The translations under genes and the position numbers were made by a program. Below, piece by piece: positions 7,931 to 13,714 of a stretch of 13,714 nt of DNA (position 1 is its first letter; each line of letters opens with the position of its first letter). This DNA comes from JAMCXS01 sp046705545 (lineage in GTDB: Bacteria > Acidobacteriota > Terriglobia > UBA7540), in assembly GCA_046705545.1 (NCBI GenBank), contig JBJKQF010000107.1, forward strand, positions 1 through 13,714, written 5' to 3'. A model generated the notes under the pieces. That model was not told the origin of the DNA. It saw nothing but the letters and a program-made list of their open reading frames with translations, and did not search any database.

Positions 7931-8512
7931 ATGGAACTTCAGCACATTAACATCAAACTCCTGCTCGACAAGCCAGAGGAGGTTGACCTTGAACCTCTGA
8001 TCCCGATCTTCCATAGCTGGATTCAGGACACGGCGCGGGAGGAATTGCTGCTTGACGTGGCGGATTACCGGCACGTTTACGCGGGGCCGGGGGTCATCCT
8101 GATCGGCCATGAGGGCAACTACAGCGTGGACAATGCGGATAACCGCCTGGGAGTTCGCTACAACCGCAAAGCCGAGCTCAGCGGGAGCAATCTCGACCGT
8201 CTCAATCAGGCCGCACGCGCTGCGCTGCGAGCCTGTGGGCGTTTAGAAGCTGACCCGCGTCTTAAGGGCAACCTTCGCTTCAACGGCCAGGAGTTTGAAA
8301 TCTCCGTGAACGACCGCCTGCTGGCGCCCAACGCCGAGCCCACCCGCGAAGACGTCAAGGCTGATCTGATCTCCTTTCTTCAAAATCTGCTGGGCGGCTC
8401 GTCCTATTCCATCACCTTCGATGACAATCCGCGCAACCTGTTTAGGGCCTGCATCAAGACGTCGCAGCCTTTTTCTTCAGAGAGTTTAGCTAAAAACCTG
8501 GCCTCTGCCTAA
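7931..8512 (+). CDS. Uncharacterised protein co-transcribed with sulfite reductase
   Basis: 193 residues, starting 19 nt after the sulfite reductase stop on the same strand, so almost certainly in the same operon and under the same attenuator. The ribosome binding site is weak (GGTG about 11 nt upstream), and translation may depend partly on the upstream gene. No signal peptide, transmembrane segment or cysteine motif is visible; the only cysteines are C102 and C174. Distinctive blocks are LLLDVADYRHVYAGPGVILIGHE (residues 39-61 region, dense in Asp, Tyr and Gly), NYSVDN (63-68), VRYNRKA (75-81) and ISVNDRLLAPN (124-134). The composition is that of a compact alpha/beta cytoplasmic protein. 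I believe it to be a conserved hypothetical family but cannot name a domain. A role in siroheme or sulfite metabolism is only inferred from position. Confidence 0.75.
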   Translation: MELQHINIKLLLDKPEEVDLEPLIPIFHSWIQDTAREELLLDVADYRHVYAGPGVILIGHEGNYSVDNADNRLGVRYNRKAELSGSNLDRLNQAARAALRACGRLEADPRLKGNLRFNGQEFEISVNDRLLAPNAEPTREDVKADLISFLQNLLGGSSYSITFDDNPRNLFRACIKTSQPFSSESLAKNLASA

Positions 8513-8744
8513 AAGCTGCAAACCCGGAAAACGGGCCTTCGTTGGGAAATTCCGCCTCGCGGAGTCCCGTCGTGGAGTCCAATCTCGCTCTGTCACTTTC
8601 CTGACTACTGCAAGACCGTCGTTCTTTGGGTTGTTTGCTCCGCCATTTTATTGCACTATGCGGTAGGGTGTTGGCGGCCGCAAATAGAGCCCCAGCCACC
8701 CCGGAGACATCGTCACGTTTTAGAAGAGCATGTAGGGTGAGGCC

Positions 8745-9731
8745 TTGAGCGATCGAATGTTGGTGGTTGGAGCGACCGGTGGTTTTGGGCGCGCAGTCGT
8801 CGAGGAGCGGTTGCGCCGAGGACGGCCAGTCCGCTGCTTAGTGCGCGACCCATTGAAAGCCTCTCGACTTTTCGGCGAGAGGAGGGGGCTAGAAATCATC
8901 CAAGGCGACGCTGAGGACGGGCCCGCTGTGCTTGCGGCCGCGGATGGCTGCAGTTCCATCGTACACGCCGTGAATTTCCCCTACCCCAAATGGGTTCCGC
9001 ACATGGCTCGCGCAACTGCCCACGTGATTGCCGCAGCCCGCGCCGCACAAGCCACTATTCTTTTCCCTGGAAACGTTTACGGCCTGGGGCCGCAATCCAA
9101 TGAGCCGCTGGCCGAGGACGTCCCGAACCGGCCCGTCGCCGACAAGGGAACACTGCGAGTTACGATTGAGAATTCCCTTCAGCAGGCGGCTGAGGAAGGT
9201 TCCGTGCGGGTGATTATTTTGCGCGCCGGCGACTACTTCGGGCCCACGGTGCGCAATGGCTTGGTGGATCCCATATTTGAGAGCGCCATCAATGGGAAGC
9301 CGCTTCGAGCGATTGGAAAGCTCGACATTCAGCACCAGTGGGCTTTCGTTCCTGACCTGGCGCGCGCCGCGCTGGATCTACTGTCAAGCGCTACAGATCT
9401 GGAGGCCTTCGAAGTCGTAAACTTTGCGGGATACGTGCCGCCTACGCAGCGCGAATTTTTAAAGCTTATCGCGACCGAGGCCGGCTACCAAGACTTGCTC
9501 ATCCGCGCCGTGCCGTGGTCGGCGCTGAAGGTGGTGGCCGTTTTCGACAGCGTCGTTCGCGAACTCATGGAACTGCGCTACTTGTTCGACAGCAGCGTAA
9601 TTTTGGAGGGGGCGAAACTTTACCGGCTGCTTCCCAAGTTTAAAGAAACAGCCATCAGCGACGCTGTCAGGATTACGCTTGAAAGCTACCGCGACGCACC
9701 GGGAACTCCCCTCCCTCTGCAAGGCCAGTAA
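8745..9731 (+). CDS. Atypical extended short-chain dehydrogenase (NAD(P)-dependent epimerase/dehydratase family)
   Basis: 328 residues from a TTG start preceded by AGGGTGAGG; an ATG four codons later is the alternative. The N-terminus is a Rossmann fold with G9-x2-G12-x2-G15 (VVGATGGFG). R34 after the second strand hints at NADP(H). GDAED at 54-58, the central NVYGLG (110-115) and DYFGP (163-167) are typical of extended SDRs. The usual YxxxK catalytic pair is not present: the expected region reads RPVADKGTLR (129-138), with Lys but no Tyr four residues before it. This resembles atypical or NmrA-like members, so catalysis may differ or be lost. The substrate cannot be predicted. It has its own 230-nt upstream gap and ends 10 nt from the convergent glycosyltransferase. 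Confidence 0.8.
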   Translation: MSDRMLVVGATGGFGRAVVEERLRRGRPVRCLVRDPLKASRLFGERRGLEIIQGDAEDGPAVLAAADGCSSIVHAVNFPYPKWVPHMARATAHVIAAARAAQATILFPGNVYGLGPQSNEPLAEDVPNRPVADKGTLRVTIENSLQQAAEEGSVRVIILRAGDYFGPTVRNGLVDPIFESAINGKPLRAIGKLDIQHQWAFVPDLARAALDLLSSATDLEAFEVVNFAGYVPPTQREFLKLIATEAGYQDLLIRAVPWSALKVVAVFDSVVRELMELRYLFDSSVILEGAKLYRLLPKFKETAISDAVRITLESYRDAPGTPLPLQGQ

Positions 9732-9741
9732 GGCGAGGCTC

Positions 9742-10452
9742 TCATCGGCGCGAACTTCTGTTGCGAACCGGTCCGTACCAGCGGGCAAGGTACCGTGCGG
9801 GCACTCCGAGCGAGTAGAGCGTCTGAATCCATACCCAACTGACCAGCGTGGGCAGCAAGCCCTGGACACGCCAGCGCCGGTCTGAGACGGTCAGCGCTGG
9901 CTCTAGACACACAGCGTGTCCCATGCGCTCCATCCGCCGAATAAATTCGTAGTCGTCCATGATCGGAATGGCCTTGAAGCCTTCCAGGCGCTCAAAGGCT
10001 TCCCGTCGAATAAAAACCCCGGAGTCTCCATAATAGATTCCGAATGGGCGCCGAACGCGGTAGGCCCAAGTAAAGAAATGCTCCACCCATCGTGTTCCCT
10101 CAAAAATAATCTGAAAATTTCCCCCAATCAGGGAGGGATCATGCAGAGCGCTTTGCAGACTTTCCAAGGCTGAATTGGGGACCGCAATATCGGCGTGCAA
10201 GAAGAGAAAGGTATTGCCGCGTGCGACTTCGGCCGCGGCGTTCACTTGCAACGCGCGATGGCGCGCGGCCGTAATCACGCGCAACGGATGCGGATAGCCC
10301 GGAATCATAGACTCTACAACCTCTCTCGTGCCATCCTCGCTGGAGCCATCCGCGACAATGACTTCAAAATCTCCACGGGCACACGACAGCGCGTTGAGCG
10401 TCGGGGAGATGGAGTCCGCCTCGTTATAGGTTGGAATGATAACGCTGATCAT
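9742..10452 (-). CDS. Family 2 glycosyltransferase (TIGR04283-like)
   Basis: 236 residues, a single GT-A domain with no transmembrane helix apparent. It opens MISVIIPTYNEADSI, the standard family 2 start. ADGSSEDGT (34-42) lies in the nucleotide-binding region, and FLHADIAVP (84-92) holds the HAD metal-binding equivalent of DxD. GDSGVFIRREAFERLEGF (142-159) and MDDYEFIRRMERMG (165-178) are the acceptor-side blocks of the group annotated as rSAM/selenodomain-associated transferase 2. The donor and acceptor are unknown, and the usual partner families of that group are not in the window. It lies 109 nt downstream of accA on the same strand, with a weak ribosome binding site and no clear terminator between, so read-through from the dnaE-accA unit is possible. 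Converges with the SDR gene. Confidence 0.82.
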   Translation of the reverse strand: MISVIIPTYNEADSISPTLNALSCARGDFEVIVADGSSEDGTREVVESMIPGYPHPLRVITAARHRALQVNAAAEVARGNTFLFLHADIAVPNSALESLQSALHDPSLIGGNFQIIFEGTRWVEHFFTWAYRVRRPFGIYYGDSGVFIRREAFERLEGFKAIPIMDDYEFIRRMERMGHAVCLEPALTVSDRRWRVQGLLPTLVSWVWIQTLYSLGVPARYLARWYGPVRNRSSRR

Positions 10453-10561
10453 GCTTGTGCCCGGCGTATTGGTTGGCTGAAGAAAAGGAATTACTCTGCC
10501 GAGCGGTCACGGCCTGACGGCGTTGAAGGCGCGCCGGCCTCCTGACGACACAACGGGGAGG

Positions 10562-11518
10562 CTAACCCTCACTGATGAAGGTGGCAAGCTTTCGCAGCCG
10601 TTCAAAGCGCCGGCGGTGCAATTCTTCGGGCGGGAGCGCCGTAAGGTCCTGGAGACTTTTCTCGATAGCGGCACGCAGAAAAGCGCCCGCAGCTTGCACA
10701 TCCGTGTGCGCTCCTCCCGGCGGTTCAGGAACAATTTGATCAATGATGCCAAAGCGGAGCAAATCGTCAGCCGTCAGCTTCAGGATGCGCGACGCATCTT
10801 CCTTGTGGTCCCAGTCGCGCCAGAGGATCGAGGAACAGCTTTCCGGAGCAATCACTGAATAGACGGAGTTTTCCAGCATCAGGACCTGATCGCCCACGGC
10901 GATGGCCAAGGCGCCTCCACTGCCCCCCTCCCCATGGATGACGGGAATAATGGGCACCGGCAGCTTAGGAATCTCTTTCAGATTGTAGGCGATCGCTTCG
11001 GCCTGCCCACGCTCCTCCGCGCCGATGCCGGGATATGCACCGGGAGTATCAATGAAGGTGATGATGGGCATTCGGAATTTTGCCGCCAGGCGCATCAGGC
11101 GGAGCGCCTTGCGATAACCTTCAGGGTTGGTCATGCCGAAATTGCGGAGCAGTTTTTGCTTGGTGTCTCTTCCCTTCTGGTGGCCGATCACCATGACAGC
11201 GCGCCCCTCAAAACGCGCCAACCCGCCCACCAGGGCGGCGTCGTCGCCAAACCGCCGGTCTCCGTGCAGCTCCATAAAGTCGGTAAAGAGCATTTGAATG
11301 TAGTCGAGCGTATAAGGGCGTTGCGGGTGTCGGGCCAGCAGCACACGGCTCCAGGGATCCTTATCCCCGGAGGTTTCTGTCCGGCGAAGGCTTTCCACCT
11401 GCTCCTCGAGCCGCTTGATCTCTTCCTGCGCCACCTTCGATCCCGTCTGCCTTTGGAGCTCGGAGATTTGGCGCTCCAAGTCCTTTATGATAGCTGCTTG
11501 TCCGTTTGTCTTGGCCAT
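10562..11518 (-). CDS. accA: Acetyl-CoA carboxylase carboxyltransferase subunit alpha
   Basis: 318 residues, the normal AccA length. The protein pairs with AccD to transfer the carboxyl group from carboxybiotin to acetyl-CoA, making malonyl-CoA for fatty acid synthesis in the cytoplasm. An N-terminal coiled-coil-like helix (about 8-46) precedes the crotonase-type core. Hallmark blocks are HGDRRFGDD (85-93), GHQKGRDTK (112-120), FGMTNPEGYRKALRLM (127-142), IDTPGAYPGIGAEERGQ (156-172) and the glycine-rich GEGGSGGALA (196-205), with APESCSSILWRD (224-235) after it. The start is supported by AAGGA 6 nt upstream. It follows dnaE by 40 nt on the same strand, an arrangement also known from E. coli and many other bacteria. 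accD is not in the window. Confidence 0.96.
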   Translation of the reverse strand: MAKTNGQAAIIKDLERQISELQRQTGSKVAQEEIKRLEEQVESLRRTETSGDKDPWSRVLLARHPQRPYTLDYIQMLFTDFMELHGDRRFGDDAALVGGLARFEGRAVMVIGHQKGRDTKQKLLRNFGMTNPEGYRKALRLMRLAAKFRMPIITFIDTPGAYPGIGAEERGQAEAIAYNLKEIPKLPVPIIPVIHGEGGSGGALAIAVGDQVLMLENSVYSVIAPESCSSILWRDWDHKEDASRILKLTADDLLRFGIIDQIVPEPPGGAHTDVQAAGAFLRAAIEKSLQDLTALPPEELHRRRFERLRKLATFISEG

Positions 11519-11558
11519 TAGAATCCTTTACGGGTCCTCACAGGAGCGCGGCCCGTTC

Positions 11559-13714
11559 TCACGCCGCGCTTTCAATCCTCTTTGCTGCCTCCAGGCTCAC
11601 GGATTGCTCACCGCAGAGCGCACGGAGGTGCGAGAGCAATTCCTCGCTGGCGCCGGCCAAACGCGGGTTTTGCGGCTTGATGAGCGCGCGAAAATCTCCG
11701 GGACGCTCGATTTCAAAGAGCACGGGATTTTCCCCCGGGAAAGCGTGGAGCAACCTCTCCATTTCGCGCAGCAGATCGGGCGAGAGCTCTTCCGGGCTCA
11801 TACGGATGTGTAATGTGGGCTTTCTGCCATTCAGAGCGCGTTCGAGCGGTTTGGCGTCATCCACCACGACCTTCGAACGTGAGTTTTCATCGTGGCGGAT
11901 GCGGCCTTTGATCAGTAGCGCTGCGTCCGGCTTCAGCACGCTTTGAAGCTGCTGGAGCGCCTTCGGAAAGACCAGCAAGTCCACTGTCCCCCGGAGGTCC
12001 TCCAGCACGGCAGCGGCCCACAGAGCCCCCTTGCGGCTGGGACGGATCCGCAGGTTGGTTAGAATCCCGCCGAGCGTGACAGGCGAATCATTCTCCATCT
12101 CATCGACCATCGAGCTGTTGCAGGCGGTCATCTCGCGGAGCCGGCCCAAATGTTTTTCCAGAGGATGTCCGGTGACGTAGAAACCCAGCAGTTCCTTTTC
12201 TCCTGCCAGGCGGTCGGCCTCGGAGAGCTCCTCGAGATCCGGCAATTCGACGGGAGGAGCCTCGGCGCCCGCCTCCCCGCCTGCGAAAAGCCCGTGCTGC
12301 CCGCTTTCAGCGGCGCGTTGGCGCCTTTGCCCACTCTCCATGGCACGGTCCAGAACGGCCAAAAGCTGGCTGCGTCTGCAGCCCAGGGAGTCAAAAGCGC
12401 CCGCCTTGATCAGGCTTTCAATTACCCTCTTATTGAGCAGACGGAGATCAACGTTTTCGCAAAACTGAAACAGATTGTCAAACCGCCCCAGCTCGTTGCG
12501 AGCTTCCAGAACGGAAACAATGGCCGCGTCACCTACGTTCTTGATCGCCGTTAGGCCAAAGCGGATCTGGCTGCCGCTGGGAGTAAAGGTGCGGTCGCTC
12601 AAATTGACGTCGGGGGGGAGGATGTCGATGCCCATATCCCGGCACTCGTTCAAGTAATGCGTCAGCTTATCGGGATTTCCAATTTCAGAAGTCAGCAGCG
12701 CCGCCATGAACTCCACCGAGTAGTGGCTCTTCAGGTAGGCGGTGTGATAGGCGACCAGCGCGTAAGCGGCAGAGTGGGATTTGTTAAAGCCGTACCCTGC
12801 AAACTGCTCCATTAGGTCGAAGAGTTTTTCCGCCTTTTTGGCAGGCACGCGCTTTCCCGTGGCGCCGGCCAAAAACTTCTGGCGCATGGCCACCATGACC
12901 TCATGTTTCTTCTTGCCCATAGCGCGGCGCAGCACGTCGGCTTCCCCCAGGCTGAACCCTGCCGCGGCTGCGGCGATCTGCATCACCTGTTCCTGGTAAA
13001 CGATCACCCCATAAGTTTCGTCCAGGATTTCCTTGAGCTGCGGGAGGTCATAGGTCACGCGCTTGCGGCCTGTCTTCCTCGCAATGAAATCGTCGATCAT
13101 GCCCCCCTGAATGGGACCGGGGCGGTAAAGGGCGTTCAAGGCGGTCAGGTCTGCCAGGCGGCTTGGCTTGACGCGGCGCAGGATTTCCGTCATGCCGCGG
13201 CTTTCAAACTGGAAGATGCCGGCCGTCAGTCCCTTGCCGAGCAACTCATAGGCCTCCTGATCGTCCTTGGGCAGAGTATCCAGGTCGAGTTTTTCGCCTC
13301 GTGCCGCCTCGATCAGCTTGAGGCAGTCATCCAGCACGGTCAGGGTGGTCAGCCCCAGGAAATCCATTTTAAGCAGGCCGATCTTCTCAAGGTCGTCCAT
13401 CGCGTATTGCGTGGTGATTTCATCCTTGCTGCTCTTGTACAGGGGAACAATTTCCTCCAGCGGCTGCGGGGAGATCACAACGCCGGCGGCGTGCGTGGAC
13501 GCGTGGCGCGCAAACCCCTCGAGCCGGCCGGCAACTTCCAGCAAGTCCGCCACTCGAGGGTCCTGGGCTTTCAACTGGCGCAGTTCGCCTGTCTGCTTCA
13601 AGGCGTCTTCGAGCGAGATGTTCAGGACCGCGGGCAGCAGTTTGGCGATCTTGTCCACTTCCGCAAAAGGCATGTCGAGCACGCGCCCAGCATCGCGAAT
13701 GACGGCCTTGGCGC
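11559..13714 (-). CDS. dnaE: DNA polymerase III subunit alpha (5' end beyond window)
   Basis: The last roughly 717 residues of the replicative polymerase; full-length DnaE is usually about 1,150. The frame is open to the window edge, and the residues before the first in-frame GTG (13682) still match DnaE (AKAVIRDAGRV), so that GTG is internal. The PHP domain and the first two catalytic aspartates lie outside. Counting from 13682, visible parts are the third palm aspartate region KMDFLGL (D107), FQFESRGM (158-164), LNALYRPGP (182-190), GVIVYQEQVM (225-234) and FNKSHSAAYA (299-308). Helix-hairpin-helix segments follow (about 372-435), then a probable internal clamp-binding motif QHGLF (462-466), an OB fold (about 534-600) and the C-terminal tail. 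It is first in the visible dnaE-accA unit. Confidence 0.96.
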   Translation of the reverse strand, partial: AKAVIRDAGRVLDMPFAEVDKIAKLLPAVLNISLEDALKQTGELRQLKAQDPRVADLLEVAGRLEGFARHASTHAAGVVISPQPLEEIVPLYKSSKDEITTQYAMDDLEKIGLLKMDFLGLTTLTVLDDCLKLIEAARGEKLDLDTLPKDDQEAYELLGKGLTAGIFQFESRGMTEILRRVKPSRLADLTALNALYRPGPIQGGMIDDFIARKTGRKRVTYDLPQLKEILDETYGVIVYQEQVMQIAAAAAGFSLGEADVLRRAMGKKKHEVMVAMRQKFLAGATGKRVPAKKAEKLFDLMEQFAGYGFNKSHSAAYALVAYHTAYLKSHYSVEFMAALLTSEIGNPDKLTHYLNECRDMGIDILPPDVNLSDRTFTPSGSQIRFGLTAIKNVGDAAIVSVLEARNELGRFDNLFQFCENVDLRLLNKRVIESLIKAGAFDSLGCRRSQLLAVLDRAMESGQRRQRAAESGQHGLFAGGEAGAEAPPVELPDLEELSEADRLAGEKELLGFYVTGHPLEKHLGRLREMTACNSSMVDEMENDSPVTLGGILTNLRIRPSRKGALWAAAVLEDLRGTVDLLVFPKALQQLQSVLKPDAALLIKGRIRHDENSRSKVVVDDAKPLERALNGRKPTLHIRMSPEELSPDLLREMERLLHAFPGENPVLFEIERPGDFRALIKPQNPRLAGASEELLSHLRALCGEQSVSLEAAKRIESAA

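Noticed and set aside
8513..8744. Small hairpins after the 193-aa gene (CCCG-GAAAA-CGGG and TCCGC-CTC-GCGGA)
   Set aside because: Stems of 4-5 bp without a T tract; not enough to call a terminator or an RNA element. No gene is visible in this gap.

Overview
The window looks like a chromosomal segment from a soil-type bacterium, most plausibly an acidobacterium. That is inferred from the gene families, the roughly 55-60% GC content and the dnaE-accA order. No rRNA, tRNA, CRISPR array, insertion sequence or phage gene was seen. The right edge cuts through dnaE.

Left part (1-2921): a small membrane protein (219-506, minus strand) is divergent from an aspartate ammonia-lyase-type gene (647-2065). 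That gene has a -10-like box exactly where transcription would begin on its own ATG. A gene-poor stretch follows (2066-2921). It contains a promoter candidate and an unlisted 55-codon gene (2486-2653) for a zinc-ribbon plus one-helix membrane protein.

Middle part (2922-8512): a secreted GH3 beta-glucosidase-type enzyme (minus strand) is divergent from a sulfur-assimilation operon. The operon encodes a siroheme [4Fe-4S] sulfite reductase with an extra C-terminal domain, then an unrecognised 193-aa protein. The best find lies between the GH3 gene and the operon. A 22-codon leader ORF (5497-5565) has Cys at codons 10, 12, 13, 14 and 20. It is followed by mutually exclusive RNA helices that end in an intrinsic terminator only 14 nt before the sulfite reductase ATG. 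The order is leader peptide, pause hairpin (1:2), antiterminator (2:3) and terminator (3:4). This is the textbook layout of a ribosome-mediated transcription attenuator, here reading cysteine supply to control sulfite reduction.

Right part (8745-13714): an atypical extended SDR (plus strand) converges, with a 10-bp gap, on a minus-strand cluster. Reading from the right edge, the cluster is dnaE (5' end missing), accA and a family 2 glycosyltransferase. dnaE-accA is a common bacterial arrangement; the glycosyltransferase is an accessory neighbour.

All calls come from reading the sequence by eye. No database or folding software was used.
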